Assembly (NCBI GenBank): GCA_902765395.1
Contig: CACWZP010000028.1
Span: 1 to 32,249 of the forward strand
Direction: 5' to 3'
Length of the DNA stretch: 32,249 nt
From: an uncultured Eubacteriales bacterium
Lineage (GTDB): Bacteria > Bacillota > Clostridia > Christensenellales > Aristaeellaceae
In this document: positions 6,006-15,400 of the stretch, in pieces
Layout of the letters: each line of letters opens with the position of its first letter
How positions within the stretch are numbered: position 1 is the first letter of the stretch
Translations under genes and position numbers: made by a program
Notes under the pieces: model-generated
Seen by the model: the letters and a program-made list of their open reading frames with translations, nothing else
The model's database searches: none
Told to the model about the DNA's origin: nothing

Positions 6006-6752
6006 ATGGCCGCTTACGAAGCCTTTGCCGACATTTACGACGCCCTGATGGACGACGTGGACTACGACGCCTGGGCCGAATACTACCTGGCTTTGATCGA
6101 CCGGCAGGGCGTCGCGCCGCGCACGCTGTGCGACTGCGCCTGCGGCACGGGCTCGCTGTCCGTGCGCTTTGCCGAACGGGGCATCCGCGTCACCGGCGTG
6201 GATCTCTCCGGCGAAATGCTCGCCCGTGCCCAGCAGAAGGCGCGCAGGCACGGCGTCACGGCCATGTTCGTTAAGCAGGACATGAAGAGCCTGACCCTGC
6301 CCCGGCCCGTGGACGCGCTGATCTGCGGCTGCGACGGCGTGAACTATTTGACGGACGACGGGCAGGTTGCCGCTTTTTTCAAAAGCGCCCGTGAGGCCAT
6401 CAAGCCCGGCGGCGCGCTGGCCTTCGATATTTCCTCGCCCCACAAGCTGGAGAAGGTGCTCGGCAACGGCTTCTTCGGCGAGGAACGGGACGACGTGGCC
6501 TATCTCTGGAGCAACCGTTTCGACGAAGACAGCCGCACGGTGACCATGGACCTGACCTTCTTTGTGCGCGAAAAAGGCGAGCTCTATCGCCGCTTCACCG
6601 AAGTGCACACCCAGAAGGTCCACGAGCCGGAACGCCTGCGGGAACTGCTTGCTGAAAACGGCTTTGCCGACATCCACATCTTCGGCGACCGGACCTTCGC
6701 GGCCCCGGCGCCGGAGGAAGCGCGCGTGCACATCGCGGCCACGCGGGAATAG
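6006..6752 (+). CDS. Class I SAM-dependent methyltransferase
   Basis: A 248-residue cytosolic methyltransferase. Motif I is LCDCACGTGSLSVRFAERG (about 40-58) with the acidic end of strand 2 in VTGVDLSGEML; motif IV is DALICGCDGVNYL; a post-motif segment FFKSAREAIKPGGALAFDIS follows. N-terminal AYEAFADIYDALMDDVDYDAWAEYY resembles the many small-molecule or protein methyltransferases of this family in Firmicutes. The substrate cannot be read from sequence. The ATG is preceded by GGAGG with a 5-base gap. It heads the run to hslO, 19 bases downstream, so it is probably cotranscribed with the redox chaperone and the scaffold genes. Confidence 0.88.
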   Translation: MAAYEAFADIYDALMDDVDYDAWAEYYLALIDRQGVAPRTLCDCACGTGSLSVRFAERGIRVTGVDLSGEMLARAQQKARRHGVTAMFVKQDMKSLTLPRPVDALICGCDGVNYLTDDGQVAAFFKSAREAIKPGGALAFDISSPHKLEKVLGNGFFGEERDDVAYLWSNRFDEDSRTVTMDLTFFVREKGELYRRFTEVHTQKVHEPERLRELLAENGFADIHIFGDRTFAAPAPEEARVHIAATRE

Positions 6753-6771
6753 ACTGTAAGGAGCAAACGAA

Positions 6772-7674
6772 ATGAATCTTTTGAACCGAGACGGCATATT
6801 GCACATATCGCTGCTGGAGGGCCAGGCGCGGGCCATATTGATCGAGAGCACGGGCCTGGTGCAGCGGGCCAAGGAGATCCACGGCCTGTCGAAGATCGCC
6901 ACGGCGGCGCTGGGACGGACGCTCACCGCCACGGCCATGCTGGGCAGCATGCTCAAGGGGAAGGACGAGAGCGTCACCGCTTCCATCCGCGGCGGCGGTC
7001 CCATCGGCACGGTGCTGGCGGTGTCCAACGAGAAGTGCGAGGTGAAGGGCTATGTGGACAACCCCGCCATCGACCTGCCCCGCACCGGCCCCAAGCTGCC
7101 GGTGGGCGCGGCCGTGGGCAAGGACGGCCGGCTGACCGTCATCAAGGACATGCACATGCGTGAGCCCTACGTGGGCCAGGTGAACCTGGTCTCCGGCGAG
7201 ATCGCCGAGGACTTCGCCATGTACTTCACCGCCTCCGAGCAGACGCCGTCGCTGGTGTCGTTGGGCGTGCTGGTGAGCGATGAAAAGGTGGAATCCGCCG
7301 GCGGCCTGATCGTGCAGCTGATGCCCGGGGCCAGCGAGGCGGCGATCCAGTCTATCGAGATGAGCGCCGGTATGTTCATGGATATATCGGGCACAATGAA
7401 GGAATGCCACCTGGACGGCGCGGTGAACCAGCTGCTGTTGCATCTGCAGCCCGAGGTGCTGGAGCTCCGGGAGACCTGCTATCGCTGCGATTGCAGCCGC
7501 GAGCGGGTGGAGCGGGCGCTGATCACGCTGGGCGCCAAGGAGCTTGGCGATATGATCGACGAGCAGCACAGCGCGCAGGTGGACTGCCACTTCTGCAACA
7601 AGCGCTATGCCTTTACGGAAGACGACCTGAAAGCGCTGCTGGCCGCGGCCACGGCGAAGGACGACAAGAAGTAA
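6772..7674 (+). CDS. hslO: Redox-regulated chaperone Hsp33 (HslO)
   Basis: A holdase chaperone activated when oxidation releases zinc from its C-terminal cysteines, protecting proteins during oxidative unfolding. The product is 300 residues, a typical length. The N-terminal core shows GGGPIGTVLAVSN and the YVGQVNLVSGEIAEDFAMYF block. The zinc switch is intact: CDC (C239, C241) and CHFC (C272, C275), with an additional C236 three residues before the first pair. GAKELGDMIDEQ lies between them, as in the family. AAGGAG precedes the ATG by 9 bases. It sits inside a likely operon, with the methyltransferase before it and the TPR gene 16 bases after. Confidence 0.95.
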   Translation: MNLLNRDGILHISLLEGQARAILIESTGLVQRAKEIHGLSKIATAALGRTLTATAMLGSMLKGKDESVTASIRGGGPIGTVLAVSNEKCEVKGYVDNPAIDLPRTGPKLPVGAAVGKDGRLTVIKDMHMREPYVGQVNLVSGEIAEDFAMYFTASEQTPSLVSLGVLVSDEKVESAGGLIVQLMPGASEAAIQSIEMSAGMFMDISGTMKECHLDGAVNQLLLHLQPEVLELRETCYRCDCSRERVERALITLGAKELGDMIDEQHSAQVDCHFCNKRYAFTEDDLKALLAAATAKDDKK

Positions 7675-7690
7675 TCCCCCTGGAGGTTCG

Positions 7691-9394
7691 ATGAACAACA
7701 ACCTGAAAGTGGTTTCATTCATGCGCTCCCCGGCCTATGTACACCACCGGGCCATGATGAACCGGCGCGACAACAACATCGTGGACGCGCTGGAGCTGAT
7801 GCGCCGGGCAGTGGAGCAGCAGCCCCAGAACCGGGAGTATCGGCTGGACCTGGCGGAGCTGTATTGCGAGATGGGCTGCCACGAGCAGTCCTCCCGGCTG
7901 CTGCTGGACATGTTGGCCGAGGGCGACGGGCCGTCGGAGTGCTACTACGGCCTGGCGCTGAACCAGCTGGGGATGAACGACCTGGCCGGCGCGCGCCAGT
8001 CCCTGAGGCTCTACCGGCGGCAGGACCCCGACGGGGCGCATCTGGAACAGGTGCGCCAGCTGGCGGCGGAGCTGGATTTCTACAGCCAGCTGGGCCAGTA
8101 CGCCAGCCGCAAGCTGGCCAGGGCCGCCCGCATCGCCGGCCGCGCCTGCGACGCCATGCAGGCCGACCAGCCGGACAGGGCGTGCCGCCTGTTCGAACAA
8201 TCCCTGGCGCTGGCGTCGGAACAGTACGAGATGCGCGCGCTTTACGCCATGGCGCTGCTGATGTGCGGCGAGGGCGAGCGGGCCAGGGAGGAGGCGGAGC
8301 GGGCTGCCGGAGGCTATCCGCCCTCCGTGCGGGCGCTTTGCGTGTGCGCACAGGTGTATTCGCTGATGGGCGACATCACCACCGCGCGCACCCTGGTGGA
8401 GCGTGCCGCAGACGAGAAGCCTGACGGGCAGGACTTGCGGCTGATGATCCACGCCATGGGCGAGCTTCACATGGACGACCGGGTGGCTGAATACGCCCGC
8501 CTGGCCCTGCAGGAGACCCCCTTCGACCGGGATCTGCTGCACGTGCGGGCGGTGGCACTGCTGCGAACGGGAGCGCCGGAGAAGCGGGTCGCCAGGTTCT
8601 GGGCGCGTATCCTGCGCATCGACCCGGAGGACAGCGTCGCCCAGTTCTATCAGGCGGCGGCGGCGCGGGGCGAACTTCGCAAGTGCGCGCCGGAGTATGC
8701 CTATCAGGTGCCTGAGAAGGAGTTCGTCCGGCGCCTGCGGGAGCTGGTGGGCCACCTGGGCGAGGGCTACGAGCACGTGGGCGAGCTGTGGCAGTGCGAT
8801 CCGGCGTTCCGGCAGCTGATGCGATGGGCGGTGCGCACCGGCGATGCCCAGCTGAGCCGGGCGGCCATGACGGCGCTGACCACCATCGACTCCGGGGAGT
8901 CCCGGAGCATGCTGCGCAGCCTGCTGTTCGGCGGGGAACTGCCGGACGAGCTGAAGATACACGCCTCGCTGGCGCTGAAGCTGCAGGGCATCAGCCAGGA
9001 CGAATTGATGCCGGAGAGCACGGGCCTGAACAATGGCTTCCTGCCGGACGCCGAGGCGATGCTTTCGCGGCTGGGCGTGGGCGAACGGCAGCTGGTGCGC
9101 TATGCCGACGAGGTGCTCCAGCAGGAGTACGGGATCTCGGGCATCACCCAGCTGACACTGATGTGGACGGCCTACCGCCAGCTGCGGGGCACCCGGACCG
9201 ATCCGCTGCTGCGGGTGGAGAGCGCCGCCGCGGCGCTGGCTTATAACTACATGATGATCTACGGCCCCAAGCCGAACATCCATCGACTGGCCAGGGCCTT
9301 CGGCTGCGCGCCGAGGCAGCTGGTGTTCTGCGCCCGGCGCATCGCGGGGAGCCTTGAGAGAATAGGAGAGATTACGAGCGATGAAGATCCATGA
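7691..9394 (+). CDS. Tetratricopeptide-repeat protein of unknown function
   Basis: 567 residues with no signal peptide or membrane helix, so probably cytosolic. From about residue 25 to 330 it is built of helix pairs with TPR spacing (for instance ALELMRRAVEQQPQNREYRL, SECYYGLALNQLGMNDLAGA, and MRALYAMALLMCGEGERARE). The C-terminal third is all-alpha but less repeat-like and contains conserved-looking aromatic/charged patches (TRTDPLLRVESAAAALAYNY). TPR proteins usually act as binding scaffolds; no partner can be named. The ATG follows GGAGG by 5 bases. Its stop overlaps the next gene by 14 bases, so the two are translationally coupled and their products may act together. Confidence 0.75.
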   Translation: MNNNLKVVSFMRSPAYVHHRAMMNRRDNNIVDALELMRRAVEQQPQNREYRLDLAELYCEMGCHEQSSRLLLDMLAEGDGPSECYYGLALNQLGMNDLAGARQSLRLYRRQDPDGAHLEQVRQLAAELDFYSQLGQYASRKLARAARIAGRACDAMQADQPDRACRLFEQSLALASEQYEMRALYAMALLMCGEGERAREEAERAAGGYPPSVRALCVCAQVYSLMGDITTARTLVERAADEKPDGQDLRLMIHAMGELHMDDRVAEYARLALQETPFDRDLLHVRAVALLRTGAPEKRVARFWARILRIDPEDSVAQFYQAAAARGELRKCAPEYAYQVPEKEFVRRLRELVGHLGEGYEHVGELWQCDPAFRQLMRWAVRTGDAQLSRAAMTALTTIDSGESRSMLRSLLFGGELPDELKIHASLALKLQGISQDELMPESTGLNNGFLPDAEAMLSRLGVGERQLVRYADEVLQQEYGISGITQLTLMWTAYRQLRGTRTDPLLRVESAAAALAYNYMMIYGPKPNIHRLARAFGCAPRQLVFCARRIAGSLERIGEITSDEDP

Positions 9395-10211
9395 TTTTGA
9401 CGCGAAATTCTATGATTACGTGCGCACCTGGATGGCGCTGCACCCGAACATGACCGAAAAGCAGGTGGAGGAGAGCTACAACGAAATCATGCTGAACTGG
9501 CTGAACGCCCCGGCCAAGTGGCTGGACGGTGAGAAGCCCGGGGAGTACTTCCTGCGCTACAGCGAGCCCAGGGATCTGATGAAGCTGCTGGAGGAGTACG
9601 ACAAGCGGGACATCGGCCTGCCCGAGCCGCTGTACAGCCGGGTGGTCAGCGTGGGACAGAGCTGTGTGCCGTTCCTTGAGCGCATGGTGCGCAACGCAGA
9701 CAACCCCGATTCCCTGCGGGCCACGGCCCTGGCGATCCTGCGCGACATCGGCGGCGACGCCATCAAGCCGCTGATGATCGACCTGGTCTGCATGAGCGAT
9801 CTTGACAAGGATGACGACGATAACCTGTATGAAATGGCGGCGGATGAACTCGCCGAGAACGGCGGCTCCGCGGTGAACGAGCTGCTGGAGCGCTATGACA
9901 AGGTTTCGGATTTCGCGCAGATGCGCATACTGGAGATCTGCGTCAACTTCCCCGGGGACGAGCGCATTTACCGGCACCTGATCGAAAAGCTGCGCAACCG
10001 CCCGGACGCGCGCGCGTTCTATGCCTCCTATCTCGGCAAGCTGGGCGACGCCCGGGCCATCGAGGAGCTCAGGCCGTTCCTGAATATGACCGACATCTCC
10101 TACATGGACTATATCGAGGTGCGCAACGCCATCGAGGAGCTGGGCGGCGACGCCGGCGAGGAGCGCACCTTCTACGGCGACCCGGATTACGAGGCCATGC
10201 GGGGCATGTAG
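9381..10211 (+). CDS. HEAT-repeat-like helical protein of unknown function
   Basis: 276 residues, acidic, soluble, without signal peptide. After an N-terminal segment containing WMALHPNMTEKQVEESYNEI, it shows alpha-helical pairs resembling HEAT/PBS-lyase-type repeats: RATALAILRDIGGDAIKPL, AADELAENGGSAVNELLERY, YASYLGKLGDARAIEELRPF and VRNAIEELGGDAGEE. Such repeats mediate protein-protein contact; no enzymatic motif is seen. It begins inside the TPR gene, with GGAGAG upstream. The coupling to that gene and to the next zinc-ribbon/TPR gene suggests a common complex, which is inference. Confidence 0.72.
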   Translation: MKIHDFDAKFYDYVRTWMALHPNMTEKQVEESYNEIMLNWLNAPAKWLDGEKPGEYFLRYSEPRDLMKLLEEYDKRDIGLPEPLYSRVVSVGQSCVPFLERMVRNADNPDSLRATALAILRDIGGDAIKPLMIDLVCMSDLDKDDDDNLYEMAADELAENGGSAVNELLERYDKVSDFAQMRILEICVNFPGDERIYRHLIEKLRNRPDARAFYASYLGKLGDARAIEELRPFLNMTDISYMDYIEVRNAIEELGGDAGEERTFYGDPDYEAMRGM

Positions 10212-10250
10212 CCGCGGACGAACGACACCGGAAACAGGGGAGGGAATCCA

Positions 10251-11396
10251 ATGTATTGCTCACACTGCGGGAAAAAGGTGAACGACACGATGCTGTTCTG
10301 CCCGTTCTGCGGGGAGGCGATCGTCATACCGGAACAGGACGAGGCGGCCCCGGAGCCTGAGACGGCGGATTCCGCCCGGATGGAGGCGGCGCCGGAGATG
10401 GCGCTTGCAGAACCGGAAGCGCCTGCTGAATCGGAACCGGTACAGGAGCCCTCTGAGCCTGAAAAAAGCGCGCCGGAGAAGCCTGCCCGGGAGATGGGCG
10501 AAGCGGAGGCGGAGCTGCTGGAGTGGGACCGTTCCCGCCGACAGTTTGATCTCTGGGCCAACCCCGCTGAGAGCGACCAGGGCTTTGCCCCGATCAAGGC
10601 GGAGGATAAGCCCGAACAGGCCGACACCGACTGGCGGGAGGAGATTGCCCGCCGCAAGGAGGAGGCCGCCCCGGAGAAAAAGGCCCCGGAGGTGCGCGCC
10701 GACTATGAGCCGGTGCGCCTGGACGGCGCCGCCCCGAAGCTGGAGGCGGACAAGCCCGTCCGCGAAAAGGCCCGCAACGGCGCGAGTACCCTGGTGCCGC
10801 CCAAGCAGATGGATCCCAACGACATCTTCATGGACGGCAGCGACGTGGATTACGACGATTTCGACGCTCCCGGGAAGAAGAAAAAGAAGGAGCGCAAGGA
10901 AGAGGAGTTCGTCTACGAAGACGCGGACGAGGGCAGCTTCTTCATGCGCCACATCCGCGGCATCGTGGGCCTGGCGCTGTTCGTGATCCTGCTGCTGATG
11001 TTTGTGATCTTCGCCTTCTCCAAGGCAGGGCAGCAGAGCCTGGCCCGGATCAACCTGGCTTGGAACAAGGATGTCTATACCGAGCTGGGCGCGAAGGCCT
11101 ACGAAGAGGAGCAGTACGAACAGGCAGCCCTGTTCTACGAGCGTGCGCTGCAGCGCGAGCCGGACAACTACAACTACGCGTCCTCTGCGGTGATGGCCTA
11201 TGAGAAGGCCGGGAACGTGGACAAGGAGACCGAAATGCTGAAGCGCTGCATCGAGATCCGGCCGGACGCGCTGGAGCCCTACTTCTACCTGTACCAGCTG
11301 TACGGGAGCGCCGCCGACCGCCCCTGGGACATCACCCAGCTCTTGCAGCAGGGCTACGAGCGCACCGGCGACACCCGGTTGAACGTGACGGGCTGA
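10251..11396 (+). CDS. Zinc-ribbon, single-pass membrane protein with C-terminal TPRs
   Basis: 381 residues. Residues 1-25 form a zinc ribbon (C3, C6, C17, C20: MYCSHCGKKVNDTMLFCPFC). Residues about 30-230 are low-complexity, rich in Glu, Ala, Pro and Lys, ending in the basic stretch GKKKKKERKEE. One transmembrane helix follows at about 240-260 (GLALFVILLLMFVIFAFS), then TPR-type helices (AKAYEEEQYEQAALFYERAL and following). There is no signal peptide, so the zinc ribbon is likely cytosolic and the TPR part outside. A GGGGAGGG ribosome site precedes the ATG. Similar zinc-ribbon/TM/TPR architectures are common in Clostridia and generally uncharacterised. Context ties it to the two preceding scaffold genes. 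Confidence 0.75.
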   Translation: MYCSHCGKKVNDTMLFCPFCGEAIVIPEQDEAAPEPETADSARMEAAPEMALAEPEAPAESEPVQEPSEPEKSAPEKPAREMGEAEAELLEWDRSRRQFDLWANPAESDQGFAPIKAEDKPEQADTDWREEIARRKEEAAPEKKAPEVRADYEPVRLDGAAPKLEADKPVREKARNGASTLVPPKQMDPNDIFMDGSDVDYDDFDAPGKKKKKERKEEEFVYEDADEGSFFMRHIRGIVGLALFVILLLMFVIFAFSKAGQQSLARINLAWNKDVYTELGAKAYEEEQYEQAALFYERALQREPDNYNYASSAVMAYEKAGNVDKETEMLKRCIEIRPDALEPYFYLYQLYGSAADRPWDITQLLQQGYERTGDTRLNVTG

Positions 11397-11400
11397 TGGC

Positions 11401-12420
11401 ATGGCTGAACCCAAGTTCCTTCTGGCGCCCATGGACGGCATGACCCGGGCGTCCTTTCGACTGGTCTGCTTTGAATACGGTGCGGACGGCGCGACCACGG
11501 AGATGATCCAGTCCCTGGCGCTGGGCCGGGCCAAAAAGAAATTGAGCAACACCTTCGCGGAGACGATGGTGCGCTATCCCGGGGAGGGCTTCCTGGCGGC
11601 GCAGCTGATCGGCAGCGTGCCGGCCATGATGGCGGAGTCCGCCCGGCGGCTCACGGCCATGGGGCGGTTTGACGCCATCGACATCAACATGGGATGCCCG
11701 GCCCGCAAGGTGGTGGGGAGCGGCAACGGCTCGGCGCTCTTGAAGACGCCGGAAAAGGCCGTCGAGGTGATGAAGGCCGTGCGGGACGCCACGCCCCTGC
11801 CGGTGCAGCTGAAGCTGCGGCTGGGCTGGGACGAGGGCAGCATCACTGCGCCGGAGCTGGTGCGGGAAGCCGAAACGCTCGGCTTTTCCAGCGTCACGCT
11901 CCACGGACGCACCCGCACGCAGATGTACAAGGGCCCGGTGGACGTGGCGAAGATCCGTGAGATCGCCGAATCCGTGTCGATCCCCGTCTACGCCAACGGC
12001 GGCGTCACCTGCGCCAGGGACGCGCTGGATTTCCTGGAACAGACCAACGCGGCGGGCGTGGCCATCGGGCGCGCGGCGCTGAAGCAGCCCTGGATATTCG
12101 ATGACATCCACAGGCTGCGACGGGGTGAGCCTGTCTCCGAGCGACTGGCCCCGGAGCGCGTGGCGCTGCTGGAGCGACTGGCGGCGCTGGCCTGCGGGCA
12201 CCGCCCGGAGAAGGTGGCCGTCAGCGAGATGCGCAAGTTCTGCGGCTGGCTGCTGCCGGGGTTCACCGGGGCGGACGAGGTGCTGGCCCGCCTGAACGAC
12301 GTCGTCACCCTGGACGGCTTCAACCGCCTGATGGACGGCTGGCTGGAGGGGCTGATGCGCGAAGGAGATGTGCACCCGCGCGCGGAGCTTCTGCCGAAGC
12401 AGACGCTCGATACAGTTTGA
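11401..12420 (+). CDS. dus: tRNA-dihydrouridine synthase (Dus family)
   Basis: An FMN enzyme that reduces specific uridines of tRNA to dihydrouridine with NAD(P)H. At 339 residues the length is normal. Family signs are the N-terminal FLLAPMDGMTRASFR, DAIDINMGCPARKVVGSGNG with the catalytic C99, LKLRLGWDEG, SVTLHGRTRTQMYKG, the flavin-phosphate site IPVYANGGV, and GVAIGRAALKQPWIF. The C-terminal helical domain is present. Which tRNA position it modifies is not clear from sequence. The ATG is four bases past the upstream stop with no strong ribosome binding site, which suggests translational coupling to the zinc-ribbon gene. The operon ends at the palindromic terminator just downstream. Confidence 0.93.
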   Translation: MAEPKFLLAPMDGMTRASFRLVCFEYGADGATTEMIQSLALGRAKKKLSNTFAETMVRYPGEGFLAAQLIGSVPAMMAESARRLTAMGRFDAIDINMGCPARKVVGSGNGSALLKTPEKAVEVMKAVRDATPLPVQLKLRLGWDEGSITAPELVREAETLGFSSVTLHGRTRTQMYKGPVDVAKIREIAESVSIPVYANGGVTCARDALDFLEQTNAAGVAIGRAALKQPWIFDDIHRLRRGEPVSERLAPERVALLERLAALACGHRPEKVAVSEMRKFCGWLLPGFTGADEVLARLNDVVTLDGFNRLMDGWLEGLMREGDVHPRAELLPKQTLDTV

Positions 12421-12428
12421 GATTCAAC

Positions 12429-12462
12429 AAAAAAGGGAGGCTGCCAATTGGCAGCCTCCCTT
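12429..12462. terminator. Perfect 30-bp palindrome terminator between dus and the wall-protein gene
   Basis: Positions 12433-12462 are a perfect palindrome (AAGGGAGGCTGCCAA and its complement). On the minus strand it is followed by a run of T (12429-12434), a good terminator for the leftward giant gene; on the plus strand the T tract is short. It lies 12 bases after dus and 10 before the leftward stop, so it probably serves both. Confidence 0.85.
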
Positions 12463-12472
12463 GTAGCTTGGA

Positions 12473-15400
12473 TCAGTAGTCTTCGCTATCGTCGTAATAT
12501 TCCTCTTCCTCGTAATCGTCATAGTCTTCCTCGTAATCGTCATAGTCTTCCTCGTAGCCGCCGTCGTCAGAGGCATCGGAGGCGGGGGAGGGATTCGCGT
12601 AAGACCAGGCATTGTCGCCCAACAGGGCGTTGAGGGTGTCCACGTCGATGGTGGGCGAGGACGTGTTGATGGTCGGCAGGTACAGGTCGGAGTTGGAATT
12701 CACATAGCTCTGGAAATCCGCGATGGCGCTGGCCGTGGTGCCGTCCAGGCTGCCGAAATTATCGAAGCTGTAGGACAGCCAGCCCAGCTCCTGCAGGCGC
12801 TGCTGGATGATCTGGATCCGGTCGGAGCCGGAGCCTGCGTCGATGGAGGAATTCCAGGTGTATCCCATGTACTCGAGGCCCTCGGGTTCGGGTTCGACAT
12901 ACTCGGGTTCGGGTTCGACATACTCGGGTTCGGGCTCGACGTACTCGGGTTCAGGCTCGGGGACGGGTTCCGGCGCAGGTTCGGACGCGGCACCCTTCAC
13001 CACGAACATCGCGCTGCTGCCCTGGCCGTTTTCGGTGGTTCCGCCGACGGGCACCGCAACCACGTACAGCAGATACGGCACATCGTTGGGGATGTTCGCG
13101 GTGGACACGGGATAGGTGATGTCCTCGGTATCGCAGTAGTCCACCTGGTTGCCGGCCATGTCGCGGATCTCCACGTGGTAGTAGGCGACGTCGCCTTCGG
13201 CGTACCAGCTCATGGGGAGGCTTTCGTTGTCGCTGTCGATGATGGCGGCGCCATTGTCGTCATAGCCGGTGGAGTTCAGGCTGATGTTCGGGACGCCTAC
13301 GGTGCCGATTGCCGTCTCGGGCTGCGGTTCGGGCTCAGCCTCGGGCTGCGGTTCGGGTTCAGCCTCGGGCTGCGGTTCGGGCTCGGCCTCGGGCTGGGGT
13401 TCGGGTTCGGCCTCGGGCTGGGGTTCGGGTTCGGCCTCGGGCTGGGGTTCGGGCTCGGCCTCGGGCTGGGGTTCGGGCTGTTCAGTCTCGGCTTCGGGCT
13501 GCACGGCCTCGGGCTGCGGCTCGGGTTCGGCCTCGGGCTCGGGCTGCGCTTCGGCGTAGCTGTCCAGGGCGAACTGGGCACTGGCCGCCTCGCCTTCGGA
13601 CGCATCGCCGCCCTCCGGGATGGCCACGACGCTGAGGGTATAGACCGCATCGGGCTCCATCACGGCGGTGTGAACGCTCAGCGCCTCGGTGTTCTTGTCC
13701 ACCACGGTGCTGGTCAGCAGCTGGTCGTCCTTGTAGACGGCCACTTCGTAGCTGTCCACGTTGCCCTCGGCGGGGAAGCTGAGGGTCAGCTCTTCGGCGC
13801 TGCTGTCGATCAGGCTGACATCGTCCATCACATCCACCACGGGAGTGAAGGACAGCGCCGGCGCGGAAACCGCGCTCTGCTGCTCCTCGGTCGGCTCGGG
13901 CTCTGCAGCGTCGGCCGCGGGGGTTTCGCCGCCCTGCTCGGGGGCCTCACTGCCCTGCTCGGGGGTTTCGGCGTCGGTCGCGGGGGCTTCGCCGCCCTGC
14001 TGGGGATCCACGGCTCCGGAAGCGGGAGTCTCGCCGCCCTGCTCGGTATTCTCGGGTGCGGGCGCTTCGATGGCGGCTTCGGGCGTGGGAGTGGGTTCAG
14101 GCGTGGGCTCCGGCGTGGGGGTGGGCGTGGGCTCCGGCGTCGGGTCGGGGCTGGGCAGCTCCACCACGGGCAGCGAGAACCGCAGGAACTTCACACGGGC
14201 ATTGTCGATGGTGCCGTTGGTGGGGATGGCGTACACGAAGATCGCGTACTGCTCGCCCTGGTTGAGGGCGGTGGAGTTGATGGTGGTCTGCTCGTCGGTG
14301 GTGTTGGCGCTCAGGAAGATGTTGTCGCTCTCATCGCGAATCTCCCAGTAGTAGCTGGCCACGTCGCCGTCCGCCTTCCAGTGGAACAGGATGGTGCCGG
14401 GCTGCAGGTAGCTGATGCCGTTCTCCACGCGGGCCACGGGCTCCACGCTGATCTCTGGATTGCCGATGGTGCCGATCTCCGGCGCCTCCTCGGGCACTTC
14501 CACCCGCTTGAAGGAGGCGGTGTCGTAGGTGATGTGGTCCTCGTCGTCATCCATGGGATAGGCGGTGACCTCGATGGTGTACACCACGTCATAGGGCAGC
14601 GTGGTGACGGACACGCCGGTATCGGTCAGCAGGGTATCCTGATCGAGGATGATATTGCCGTCCTCGTCATAGATCATCACGTTGTAATTCTTCACATCGC
14701 CCTCGGCGAACCAGCTGAAGGTGATGTAGCCGCTGGCGGCGCTGTCGTCGCTCACACAGTAGACGCCGTCCTCGATGCGATCGTAGTAATCCAGCAGGAT
14801 CACGGGATCGCCGATCACCGTCGGCGGCACGTAGACGGGAGCGTCCGGATCAAACAGCAGCTGCTGGGTGCGCACGGTGGCCACGCCGGTGGGCTTCAGG
14901 CCGACCTTGCGCTGGAACAGCTCCACGGCCTTCTTGGTGGCCTTGCCGAAGTATCCGTCCACCTTGCCGTCGTAGTAGCCCAGCTCCTTCAGCCGCCTCT
15001 GCAGGCGCTCCACGCGGCTGTTCCGGTCGCCGCGGCGCAGGGTGATGTAGCCGGGCGCCTCCGGCGCGTCGGGGGCAAACAGGGCCTTCAGCACCGGGAT
15101 GGTGGCCTGGCCGGTCTCCCTCAGGCCCGCCGTGCGCTGGAACATGCGCACCGCGGAGGTGGTTTCGGAGGTATAGCGGCTGCCCACGTTGCTCTCCAGA
15201 TAGTACAGCTCGCGCAGCCGGTTGTTCAGCTCGCGCACGCGGTAGCCGGTGTCGCCGGGATACAGATCGATGAAGCTGGAGCAGCGGTTCGCCCGGTCGG
15301 AGTACAGCAGCATCAGCGTCTCGCGGGTGGCCTTGTCGCTGGTGTTCAGGCCGTTCTCCTTCTGGAACAGCTGCACGGCCTTCTGGGTGCGCGGCCCGAA

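Noticed and set aside
13316-13556. The 24-bp repeats as a CRISPR array
   Set aside because: Units abut directly without spacers and stay in frame as EPQPEAEP within a coding gene.
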